From Ramlibacter sp. (lineage in GTDB: Bacteria > Pseudomonadota > Gammaproteobacteria > Burkholderiales > Burkholderiaceae_C): 9,826 bases of DNA. Made by a program: the position numbers and the translations under genes. The stretch lies in assembly GCA_025351615.1 (NCBI GenBank), contig JANXVP010000169.1, positions 1-9,826 on the forward strand, given 5' to 3'. The notes under the pieces are model-generated. The model was not told the origin of the DNA. It saw only the letters and a list, made by a program, of their open reading frames with translations, and searched no databases. Shown one piece after another: positions 1 through 7,018 of this stretch. Numbering within the stretch: the first letter of the stretch is position 1; every line of letters begins with the position of its first letter.

Positions 1-449
1 CCGGCAACAAGGTGCGCCTGAAGTACGGCCACGTGGTCACCTGCACCGGCGCGACGAAAGACGCGGGCGGCCACATCACCCAGGTGCAGGCCGAACTGAT
101 CCCCAATACCAAGAGCGGCACGCCTGGCAGCGACACGGTGAAGGTCAAGGGCGTCATCACTTGGGTGGGCGTGGCCGATGCGGTGAAGGCGGAAGTGCGC
201 TTGTATGACCGCCTGTTCGCAGTCGCGCAGCCAGATACGTCGGAGAAGAACTTTCTGGAAGAACTGGACCCGGAGAGCTTGAAAGTGGTGGCAGGCTATG
301 TGGAGCCGGCGCTAGCGAAAGCGAAAGGGGATGACAGGTTTCAGTTCGAAAGGCACGGGTACTTTGTGGCGGACCGGAAGGAGCATGGGGTCGGCGGCAA
401 GGCCGTGTTCAACAAGATCACCGGGATGAAGGACTCGTTCAGCAAGTAG
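1..449 (+). CDS. glnS: Glutaminyl-tRNA synthetase, C-terminal part (5' end outside window)
   Basis: This is the last ~149 residues of a class I aminoacyl-tRNA synthetase that charges tRNA-Gln with glutamine in the cytoplasm. The reading frame is open to the left edge (first full codon at base 3), so the catalytic Rossmann domain lies outside. What is seen is the C-terminal beta-barrel anticodon-binding region: the blocks KVKGVITWVGV, AEVRLYDRLF, NPESL-like DPESLKVVAGYVEP, FQFERHGYF and VFNKITGMKDS line up in order with the end of E. coli GlnS as I remember it. The stop TAG is at 447-449 and the length to the stop suits the family, so the end is intact. A GTG at base 12 is an internal Val codon, not a start. 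No clear terminator hairpin follows; decayed accessory DNA begins within about 65 bases. Confidence 0.95.
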   Translation, partial: GNKVRLKYGHVVTCTGATKDAGGHITQVQAELIPNTKSGTPGSDTVKVKGVITWVGVADAVKAEVRLYDRLFAVAQPDTSEKNFLEELDPESLKVVAGYVEPALAKAKGDDRFQFERHGYFVADRKEHGVGGKAVFNKITGMKDSFSK

Positions 450-514
450 TTGCCGCCCTCACCGGGCCCCCCAAGGCTTGCCAAGCTGACCACCGCTGCA
501 ACACAACCGGTCCC

Positions 515-804
515 AGGCGCCCCTCCGAAGCGCTGAACCTTCACCGAACGCGAATCCGCGAGATTGCGATGAGTCATCGCGTGAGCGACGTGCGCGTGTT
601 CGGTTCGGCCATGCGCGGCGATGACGAGCAGGGTAGCGAGTTTGACCTTCTAGTCGAGTCAACGGCGCAAACGACCTTGTTCGACATTGGTGCGTCCGGA
701 TTGAGCTGAAGCAGCTGCTGGGCATGGACATCGACGTACTCACCCCCAACGCGCTGCCGGAAAAATTGCGGGCCCAAGTCTTGAAAGAGGCCCAGCCGGT
801 ATGA
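515..804 (+). pseudogene. Decayed MntA-like minimal nucleotidyltransferase (antitoxin of HepT/MntA type)
   Basis: Two frames together rebuild a ~96-residue minimal nucleotidyltransferase of the COG1669/MntA type, the partner that neutralises HEPN toxins by AMPylation. Frame one (515-694) reads RPSEALNLHR, then VSDVRVFGSAMRGDDEQGSE-FDLLVE and TTLFDIGA. It then meets TGA at 707. The other frame, used from about 694, gives RIELKQLLGMDIDVLTPNAL and LRAQVLKEAQPV, stopping at 802-804. The change is what one missing base at about 690-697 would produce. Where family members begin MxPSEAL there is AGG (515-517) and no ATG/GTG fits upstream. The catalytic SDxD motif reads SEFD (Glu codon 638-640), so the first metal-binding Asp is also lost. 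The three lesions together argue for a dead gene. Family assignment is from remembered patterns; the frameshift is visible directly. Confidence 0.75.
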
Positions 805-833
805 GACGGCGCGACCCGCTACGGGTGAACGAA
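801..833 (+). pseudogene. N-terminal stub of a HepT-like (HEPN/DUF86) toxin
   Basis: An ATG at 801 overlaps the TGA of the nucleotidyltransferase (ATGA, 801-804), the classic coupling of MntA/HepT operons. It encodes MRRRDPLRVNE, which resembles the start of HepT proteins (RDPxRVxDYLxHI). After about 11 codons the similarity ends and a DUF35-like coding segment begins in another frame. None of the HEPN catalytic region (RxxxxH) is present, so no toxin activity is possible from this copy. The stretch is short, so the assignment leans on position behind the nucleotidyltransferase. Confidence 0.5.
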
Positions 834-927
834 TCTACACCTACACCGTCATGCGCCGGACCAAGCCGGTCTATGCGATCAGCTACGTGACCTGGAAGAG
901 GGATACTGGCTGAGGAAGACGAAGTGA
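824..927 (+). pseudogene. Fragment of a DUF35 OB-fold (Zn-ribbon associated) protein
   Basis: The frame starting with GGT at 824 reads GERIYTYTVMRRTKPVYAIS and then YVT, a good match to the beta strands of the DUF35 OB-fold domain (GRxYTxTVxRR...YxIAxVxLxEG). DUF35 proteins accompany acyl-CoA thiolases and lipid-transfer proteins. At 890-894 a one-base shift (two C where three would keep frame) turns the expected LEEG into WKRD and then a stop at 911-913. In the shifted frame LEEGYWLRKTK follows to TGA at 925-927. The N-terminal zinc ribbon and the C-terminal half are missing. There is no start codon of its own; it abuts the HepT stub. I read it as a shuffled gene fragment rather than a functional ORF. 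Confidence 0.5.
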
Positions 928-1073
928 AGACCTTTATTCAAGAAGAGTTTGATGACCTCTTAGCCACTCCGGCGTTTACAGAAAAATTGATTTGGCACCT
1001 AAATCCAGATCCGGCAAGTCAGGCGCGTCTACCTCTTGTGCTGGAAAGGATGAGGAAGATTGCCGGGCTGTAG
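924..1073 (+). CDS. Small 49-aa ORF of unknown function, AT-richer than its surroundings
   Basis: A GTG start at 924 has a GAGG (912-915) eight bases upstream and gives 49 residues ending at TAG 1071-1073. It begins VKTFIQEEFDDLL, contains the block WHLNPDPASQARLPLVLERM and ends IAGL. I do not recognise the family. The in-frame opening extends back only to the stop at 888-890 and holds no ATG. The composition is amphipathic and acidic at the start, Arg/Leu-rich and helical at the end. The bases 930-1015 are clearly less GC-rich than the flanking genes, which fits foreign origin. It may be a genuine small gene or the C-terminal end of a longer gene whose front was lost at the DUF35 junction; I favour the second. 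Bases 1074-1127 hold nothing I can identify. Confidence 0.35.
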   Translation: MKTFIQEEFDDLLATPAFTEKLIWHLNPDPASQARLPLVLERMRKIAGL

Positions 1074-1127
1074 GCCGCGCTATCAACAGGCAAGAATATT
1101 CATGGATAGAAGCTGTTGCCCGGAACA

Positions 1128-1403
1128 TCATCGATAAAACGCCTCCACCGCCCCCCGCAACTTGATCAGCAGTGGTTTCCCCTTCCGATCCAGCGTCTTG
1201 CCGGAGGGGACGCGTATCCAGCGTTCGCTGATGCAGTATTCCTCCACGTCGTGGCGCTCCTTGCCGTTGAAGCGGATGCCGATGTCGTGCTCAAAGATCG
1301 CGGCGACGTGGTGGGGACTGCGTGGATCGACTGACAGGTGATCAGGCAGTGCGGGCCATTCGGTTTGCGCGGATGGGGTCGCTGGTTCGGTGGATTCGGT
1401 CAT
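1128..1403 (-). CDS. DUF3297 family protein
   Basis: A 91-residue protein of unknown biochemical role. The core LPDHLSVDPRSPHHV, FEHDIGIRFNGKERHDVEEY, ERWIRVPSGKTLDRKGKPL and the strand IKLRGAVEAFY match the DUF3297 family, small cytoplasmic proteins common in Proteobacteria. The N-terminal ~18 residues are Thr/Pro/Ser-rich and probably disordered. I chose the ATG at 1401-1403 (MTESTE): an AGGAAA lies about eight bases upstream. A longer start at 1421 is possible, but its codon lies on the upstream edge of that ribosome site. The gene follows the 65-aa Lys-rich gene on the same strand after 40 bases with no obvious terminator, so the two are probably cotranscribed. There is no signal peptide or membrane segment. 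Confidence 0.88.
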   Translation of the reverse strand: MTESTEPATPSAQTEWPALPDHLSVDPRSPHHVAAIFEHDIGIRFNGKERHDVEEYCISERWIRVPSGKTLDRKGKPLLIKLRGAVEAFYR

Positions 1404-1443
1404 GCACGCATTTTCCTGCATCCGGCGGCCCTCAATCCCCCGG

Positions 1444-1641
1444 CTAGCGGCTGGTGCGCTTTTTGGCCGTCTTTTCCGTCTTCGCAGCCTTCTCGAAAGC
1501 TTTGGCGTCGGGCGCGCCTTCGGCGCCCGGCTTGCGCATCTTCTCGCCGCTGCCGTGCGCGATGCGATCCTGTTTCGCTTGAATGTTGGCGTACAGGCCG
1601 GGCTTCTTCTTTGCGCTGCCGCCCTTGGCGTCCGTGGTCAT
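1444..1641 (-). CDS. Small Lys-rich conserved hypothetical protein (65 aa)
   Basis: The start ATG at 1639-1641 is preceded by a strong AGGAGA six bases upstream, which decides it over the in-frame ATG at 1668. The product is 65 residues, very basic, and probably mostly unstructured: a KKKPGLYANIQAKQDRI block, then GSGEKMRKPGAEGAP, then a Lys/Ala repeat-like tail ending KKRTSR. I remember similar short proteins as conserved hypotheticals in Burkholderiales and other Proteobacteria but know no function. The positive charge would suit nucleic-acid or ribosome contact, which is inference only. Together with the DUF3297 gene 40 bases downstream it probably forms a two-gene operon. The 92 bases upstream to the rbgA stop must hold its promoter; I see no convincing sigma-70 pair. 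Confidence 0.8.
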   Translation of the reverse strand: MTTDAKGGSAKKKPGLYANIQAKQDRIAHGSGEKMRKPGAEGAPDAKAFEKAAKTEKTAKKRTSR

Positions 1642-1689
1642 CGGAGTCTCCTGGTTGGTTTGAAACAACTAACCTAACCCGATTCCTGT

Positions 1690-1709
1690 CCGCGCCTCGT
1701 AGGACGCGG
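1690..1709 (-). terminator. Hairpin downstream of rbgA (weak terminator candidate)
   Basis: CCGCG + CCT pair with AGG + CGCGG around a CGT loop, with one bulged A. The structure lies about 25 bases past the rbgA stop codon. No T-run follows on the minus strand, so it is not a canonical intrinsic terminator; it may only mark or protect the 3' end of the rbgA message. Confidence 0.25.
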
Positions 1710-1733
1710 CTGCAAACGCGTATTGCCTGCCGC

Positions 1734-2669
1734 TCACGCGTCGGTCTTCGGTGCAGCCTTGCCCTTGCGAGCCCTTGCCTCTTTCTTCGCCAGCCTCTCC
1801 GCATCCAGCAACTGCCCAGCCGCCAACCACTGCGCGAACTCCTCGGGCGTTTCCAGCGTGATGCGGCCCAGGGTCGCGGTACGGAATTCGGTGATGACGA
1901 TCTCAGCCGCCTTCTGGGTGTTGATTTTCCCTTTGCCCAGCAGCCCGCCGCGCTGGCGGCCGACGGCATCGAGCACTTCCTCGTCCTTCATCGCGGCCAC
2001 GCCGGTGAGCTTGTAGCGCGCCTCCAGCAACTGCGGATAGTCCTGGCGCAACCGGTCCAGCAGCTCCAGAGCCACCAGCTCTTCGTCGTACGCATTGCGG
2101 CCGATGGCGCCGCTGGCGGCCAGGTTGAACCCGCTCTGCGCCACGATGATGCGCGGCCACAGCAGGCCGGGCGTGTCGTACAGGTAGAAGTCGTCGGCCA
2201 GCGTGATGCGCTGCTCCATCTTCGTGATGCCGGCTTCGTCGCCGGTCTTGGCATGGCGCTTGTTGGTCAGCGCGTTGATCAGCGTGCTCTTGCCGACGTT
2301 GGGCACGCCGCAGATCAGCACCCGCATCGGCTTGGCCAGCCCGACGCGGCCGGGCGCGAGCGCGTGGCAGGCGGCCGCGAGCGGCTGCACCGCCGCTGCG
2401 TTGCTGGCCTGCAGCGCAAGGGCAAGCATGCCAGGCTGGGCGTTGTAATGCGCCAGCCATTGCTGCGTGCGCCCGGTGTCGGCCACGTCCTGCTTGTTCA
2501 GGATCTTCAGCGTCGGCTTGTGGCCCGTCATCTCGGCCAGCAGCGGGTTGGCGCTGGAGCCGGGCAGGCGCGCGTCCAGCACCTCGATGACGACGTCGAT
2601 CTCCTGGATGCGCTCGGCGATGGCCTTGCGGGTCAGGTTCATGTGGCCGGGGAACCACTGGATGGCCAT
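1734..2669 (-). CDS. ylqF: Ribosome biogenesis GTPase YlqF/RbgA
   Basis: A 311-residue cytoplasmic GTPase that acts in late assembly of the large ribosomal subunit. The GTPase motifs are in the circularly permuted order typical of the YlqF/YawG family: G4 NKQD at residues 58-61, then G1 GVPNVGKST at 121-129, G2 region AGITK at 146-150 and G3 DTPG at 165-168. The N-terminus (IQWFPGHMNLTRKAI) carries the family signature, and the region after residue ~200 is the helical C-terminal RNA-binding domain (GxLxKGKINxQKAAEIVITEFR). Length agrees with the family. The tail is Lys/Ala-rich (residues ~290-311). The start ATG at 2667-2669 begins the conserved block; only a weak AGAAAG precedes it. It is divergent from the FG-GAP gene across 2670-2774. 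Confidence 0.95.
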   Translation of the reverse strand: MAIQWFPGHMNLTRKAIAERIQEIDVVIEVLDARLPGSSANPLLAEMTGHKPTLKILNKQDVADTGRTQQWLAHYNAQPGMLALALQASNAAAVQPLAAACHALAPGRVGLAKPMRVLICGVPNVGKSTLINALTNKRHAKTGDEAGITKMEQRITLADDFYLYDTPGLLWPRIIVAQSGFNLAASGAIGRNAYDEELVALELLDRLRQDYPQLLEARYKLTGVAAMKDEEVLDAVGRQRGGLLGKGKINTQKAAEIVITEFRTATLGRITLETPEEFAQWLAAGQLLDAERLAKKEARARKGKAAPKTDA

Positions 2670-2701
2670 CGTGCGCGTGCTTTCTGTGCTGGGGGACTGA
2701 A

Positions 2702-2741
2702 GGGATGTGTGCCCGGCTAAGTGCCGGGATGTTTGCCCGGG
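2702..2741. repeat. Direct repeat with embedded dyad in the rbgA/FG-GAP divergent region
   Basis: GGGATGTGTGCCCGGC (2702-2717) and GGGATGTTTGCCCGGG (2726-2741) agree at 14 of 16 positions, with starts 24 bases apart. Between them CCCGGC (2712-2717) and GCCGGG (2723-2728) form a perfect 6-bp dyad around TAAGT. The position, between a minus-strand and a plus-strand start, suits a regulator-binding site or paired promoter element; the binder is unknown. Confidence 0.4.
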
Positions 2742-2774
2742 TCAAGCCGCTACCCTGCAAGGATAATCGTCCGC

Positions 2775-3712
2775 ATGCCCTTCCCGCTGTTCCGCGCGAG
2801 CCGCACCTTCCTGCTTTGGCTCGCCTGCGCAGCCGCTGCAGCGGCGGGCGCGACGCTGGACCTGCAGCCGGCGCCCGAAGGTTGTGGTGTAGCCGCCGTC
2901 GTGCGCCCCAGCCTCCGCCTGCCGCTGCCGCCCGCATCCCCGACAGCCAGGCCGTGCGCGGCAGCCGCAACATCGCGTGGGCGTGGCTGGGCTCACCCAC
3001 CCGGCGCTATGCGCACGATGCGCTCGGCTCCGCCACGCATGCGGGCAGCCTGCATGCGCTGGTGGTGCAGCCGGACGGCTCGCAACGCGCCCTGTCACTG
3101 GAGCTGCCGCCCAATCGCGTCATCGAGGACCGCGTGCCGCGCCTGGCCGACCTGGACGGAGACGGCCGCGACGAGATCGTCCTGGTGGAATCCGACGCAC
3201 GGCTCGGCGCGAGCCTGGTGGTGTACGGCCTGCGCCTGGGCGCCGGCGCCCGCCAGCCGGTGCTCGCGCAGCTAGCGCGCAGCCCTTTCATGGGCACGCC
3301 GCACCTTTGGCTCAATCCGGTCGGCGTGGCGGACTTCGATGGGGACGGTCGGGCGGATATCGCGGCGGTGAACACCCCGCACGTCGGCGGCGTGCTGACG
3401 CTGTACCGCTACCAGCCGCCGGCGCTGGAGCCGGTCGCCAAGCTGCCCGGCCTGTCCAACCACCGCTTCGACACGGTGGAACAGCAGCTGTCCGCCGTCT
3501 TGCAAAGCCCGGGCCAGCGCCCGGCGGTGCTGGTCGCTGGCACCGACCTGCGCATGCTGCATGCCCTGCGCATCGACGCCGCCGGAGGGTGGAAAGACCA
3601 GGCCACGCCCGTCGCGCTGGCGGCGCCGGTGCAACGCATGACCGCGCTGCCGGCCGCCGCCTGCATCCTGATGACGAACGGCGTGACGGTGCAGGCCAAT
3701 CTGCGCGAGTGA
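2775..3712 (+). pseudogene. Exported FG-GAP/VCBS-repeat protein with an apparent N-terminal frameshift
   Basis: The ATG at 2775 (AAGGA about 11 bases upstream) opens a clear signal peptide: MPFPLFRASRTFLLWLACAA and an Ala-rich cleavage region. That frame degenerates by about 2940. The conserved body lies in another frame, from about 2940 to the TGA at 3710-3712, starting RIPDSQAVRGSRNIAWAWL. It carries two calcium-binding-type FG-GAP/VCBS motifs, DLDGDGRDEI (~3149-3178) and DFDGDGRADI (~3332-3361), in what looks like an incomplete beta-propeller. The switch corresponds to one missing base somewhere between about 2880 and 2945. The body frame alone is open from ATG 2705 (335 codons), but that start gives no signal peptide and runs over the rbgA upstream region. 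The body shows intact codon bias to its end, so this could be a recent mutation or a sequence error. Its role is probably periplasmic or surface; the ligand is unknown. Confidence 0.65.
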
Positions 3713-3756
3713 CCGGGAGCGATCAGCTTTCCCAATTTCGGCCGTCGGCTTGCCGA

Positions 3757-4514
3757 TCAGGTCTTCAACCGGTACCCCGTCCTGAAAATCCACACCACCA
3801 CGCCCAGGCAGATCGCCATGAACAACAGCGTCATGGCCAGGCTGATGCCGACGCCGACGTCGGAGACGCCGTAAAAGCTCCAGCGAAAGCCGCTGATCAG
3901 GTACACCACCGGGTTGAACAGCGTCAGCTTCTGCCAGAACGGCGGCAGCATGTCGATGGAATAAAAGCTGCCGCCCAGAAACGTGAGCGGCGTGATGATC
4001 AGGGTCGGGATGAACTGCAGCTTTTCAAAACCGTCGGCCCAGATGCCGATGATGAACCCCAGCAGGCTGAAGGTCACCGCGGTCAGCACCAGAAACAGCA
4101 GCATCCAGCCCGGATGCAGGATCTTCATCGGCACGAACAATGCCGCCGTGGCCATGATAATCAGGCCGAGGGCGATCGATTTGGTGGCCGCCGCGCCGAC
4201 GTAGCTGATGACGATTTCCAGCGTCGACACCGGTGCCGACAGCAGTTCATAGATGGTGCCGGTGAACTTGGGGAAGTAGATGCCGAACGACGCATTGGAG
4301 ATGCTCTGCGTCAGCAGCGACAGCATCACCAGGCCGGGCACGATGAAAGCGCCGTAGCTGACGCCGCCCACCTCCGGGATACGCGAACCGATCGCCGAGC
4401 CGAACACCACGAAATACAGCGACGTGGAAACCACCGGCGAGACGATGCTTTGCAGCACGGTGCGCCAGGTGCGGGCCATCTCGAACCGGTAGATCGCGCG
4501 GATGGCGTAGAGAT

Positions 4515-4518
<4 letters not shown>
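3757..4518 (-). CDS. yadH: ABC-2 type exporter permease (YadH-like)
   Basis: A 253-residue inner-membrane permease of the ABC-2 (DrrB/NodJ/YadH) family. About six membrane segments can be seen, near residues 21-43, 56-77, 103-129, 138-160, 168-187 and 222-245. The family block [20 protein letters not shown] and [16 protein letters not shown] (roughly residues 175-217) closely resembles E. coli YadH. The start ATG (4516-4518) overlaps the TGA of the upstream ATPase gene as ATGA, and AGGAG lies five bases before it inside that gene, so translation is coupled. With the ATPase it should form a dimeric exporter; the substrate cannot be told from sequence. It converges on the FG-GAP gene with a 44-base gap lacking a clear terminator. 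Confidence 0.93.
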
Positions 4519-5450
<932 letters not shown>

Positions 5451-5619
5451 GTGGGCGCGACGATACAGGAATCGGCGCATTGACGCGCCCGTGAGCCGAC
5501 GCTGGACAGGAAAGGTCCCGCATGCTGGAATAGGCGGCGCGCAGGCTGTGTTTCACCGTCCTGTCATCAAGCGCCAGGACCATCGGGGCTTCATTACAAA
5601 TCAAGAGGGGGTTTCTTCC
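5451..5619. promoter_or_regulatory. Divergent intergenic region, yadGH-type exporter / glpQ-like gene
   Basis: These 169 bases separate two divergent starts and should hold both promoters. A TTGACG at 5480-5485 resembles a -35 element for the plus strand, but I find no matching -10 at normal spacing. The only confident element is the ribosome site GAGGGGG (5605-5611), eight bases before the ATG at 5620. No clear inverted repeat or operator was seen. Confidence 0.3.
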
Positions 5620-6990
5620 ATGCCAATCCGCCATTCCAGCCATTTCGTCATGTCGGCGCTCGTCGCCCTCCTGGGCCTGTCCGCCTGCGGCGGCAACGGC
5701 GCCGATGCCCTGCCGACCCTGGACGGTGCGCCGGCGCTGCTGATCGGTCACCGCGGCTTGCCCGGTCTCTATCCGGAAGAAACGCAACTGGCCTACGAGG
5801 CTGCGGCCGACGCCGGCGCGGATTCGCTGGAAGAAGATCTGCACCTGACCAAGGACTGCGTGCTGGTCGCGCGCCACAACCCATGGCTGAGCGACAACAC
5901 CAATATCACCGAAGTGGCAAAGACCAATGCTGCCGTAGCGGCGCGCCAGCGCACCGTGCCGGGCGTCCTGGTCAACGTGAAGTACTCCCTAGCGACCTAC
6001 GGCGGCCCTGCGCAATACCTGAGTGACCTGACCAATCCGGCCGACCCCAGGTCGGTGCTCAAGTCGCTGGTCGTCGACGGCGAGGACCACACCGGGGACT
6101 GGTCGATCACCGATTTCACCGTCGCCGAACTCAAGCAATGGTTCGGCGGCACCACGTACGACGCCCGGACCGAACGGCCAACCGCATTGAACGGCAAGCT
6201 GCCCATCGTCACGATGCAGGAAATCATCGACATCGCCAGCGCCAAGAGCAAGGCGACCGGCCGCACGATCAGCGTTTATCCCGAAACCAAAAACCCGTTG
6301 TGGAACAACGGCCAGGCGATTGCCAACGGCTGCGGCACCGGCAAGCACCCGTTCGAAGACGCAGTCGTCAAGCTGATCAAGGACAACAACCTGAACAGCA
6401 GTTCGGCGCCGATCTTCGTGCAGAGCTTCGATCCGGACAGCCTGAAATACATGCGCTCGATCGGCCTGGCCACTCGCGTCGTGCAGCTGATCGACGGCAA
6501 CGACCTCGATTTCAAGAACGGTGGGGTGACCTATCGCAGCGACGACGTCTACAACTTCGTCGACGGCCGGCCCTACAGCTGGACGGTGGCAGGTGACGGC
6601 CGCTTTTTCGACACCATGCTGACCCCCGCGGGGCTGGCCGAGATCAAGACCTACGCCGACGGCATCGGGCCGTGGAAGCCGCAGGTCATGTCATGGAAGA
6701 TCTCACCCTTCAAGGCCACGAATGCCGACGGTACGCCCTACACCGGCTCGATGGCCGACATCAACCTGGTGACTCCGACCAGCCTGATCGCCGATGCGCA
6801 CAAGCTCGGCCTGTTCGTCCACACCTACACCTTTCGCAATGAGAAAAAGTACCTGCCTGGCAAGTACAACGGCGATCCGGCGGCCGAGTACCTGGACTTT
6901 TTCCGCGCTGGAGTCGACGGCGTATTCTCCGATTTCTCCAACACTGCGTTCGCCGCGCGCGCGGCCTACCTGAAAGAGACCGGACGCTGA
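5620..6990 (+). CDS. Glycerophosphodiester phosphodiesterase, GlpQ-like lipoprotein
   Basis: Hydrolyses glycerophosphodiesters (deacylated phospholipids) to sn-glycerol 3-phosphate and an alcohol; predicted to act in the periplasm. The start ATG at 5620 has GAGGGGG eight bases upstream, and the product of 456 residues begins with a lipoprotein signal ending LSAC (Cys23). GDPD family motifs follow: GHRGLPGLYPEET (His44, Arg45, Glu54), then SLEEDLHLTKDCVLVARHN with the metal-binding Glu/Asp pair around 71-73 and His86. The usual HD after the loop is HN here. Later blocks ISVYPETKNP (Glu and Lys of the barrel), FVQSFDPDSLKYM, LFVHTYTFRNE and GVDGVFSDF support the TIM-barrel fold. It is about 100 residues longer than E. 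coli GlpQ (358 aa), mostly in inserted loops (about 95-190 and 300-390). The small lipoprotein gene follows after 28 bases. Confidence 0.93.
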   Translation: MPIRHSSHFVMSALVALLGLSACGGNGADALPTLDGAPALLIGHRGLPGLYPEETQLAYEAAADAGADSLEEDLHLTKDCVLVARHNPWLSDNTNITEVAKTNAAVAARQRTVPGVLVNVKYSLATYGGPAQYLSDLTNPADPRSVLKSLVVDGEDHTGDWSITDFTVAELKQWFGGTTYDARTERPTALNGKLPIVTMQEIIDIASAKSKATGRTISVYPETKNPLWNNGQAIANGCGTGKHPFEDAVVKLIKDNNLNSSSAPIFVQSFDPDSLKYMRSIGLATRVVQLIDGNDLDFKNGGVTYRSDDVYNFVDGRPYSWTVAGDGRFFDTMLTPAGLAEIKTYADGIGPWKPQVMSWKISPFKATNADGTPYTGSMADINLVTPTSLIADAHKLGLFVHTYTFRNEKKYLPGKYNGDPAAEYLDFFRAGVDGVFSDFSNTAFAARAAYLKETGR

Positions 6991-6995
6991 TCCTT

Positions 6996-7014
6996 GGGCA
7001 AAAGGTGTTTTCCC
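6996..7014 (+). other. Hairpin between the glpQ-like gene and the small lipoprotein gene
   Basis: GGG-C-AAAA pairs with TTTT-CCC around the loop GGTG, with one bulged C. The AAGG that could serve as ribosome site for the ATG at 7019 is inside it, about 13 bases upstream of the start. It could temper translation of the second gene or be chance; the stem is weak in its A/T part. Confidence 0.25.
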
Positions 7015-7018
7015 GGGC

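Noticed and set aside
450..514. Possible glnS terminator (GCTTG-C-CAAGC at 475-485)
   Set aside because: The loop would be a single base and no T-run follows, so no hairpin forms.
1338..2720. Long plus-strand ORF (460 codons) over the rbgA region
   Set aside because: It is antisense to rbgA, whose GTPase motifs are complete. The translation is Arg/Gln/His-rich without any family motif, as expected of a high-GC shadow frame.
1903..3000. Minus-strand 365-codon ORF overlapping rbgA and the FG-GAP start
   Set aside because: It is the alternative frame of rbgA on the same strand, Arg/Ala/Gly-rich, with no recognisable domain.
3720..3760. CGATCAG occurring twice in the convergent gap
   Set aside because: A seven-base direct repeat of this kind is expected by chance, and the second copy is inside the permease coding end.
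5480..5485. TTGACG as a -35 box for the glpQ-like gene
   Set aside because: No acceptable -10 hexamer at 16-18 bases; a lone hexamer is not enough to call a promoter.
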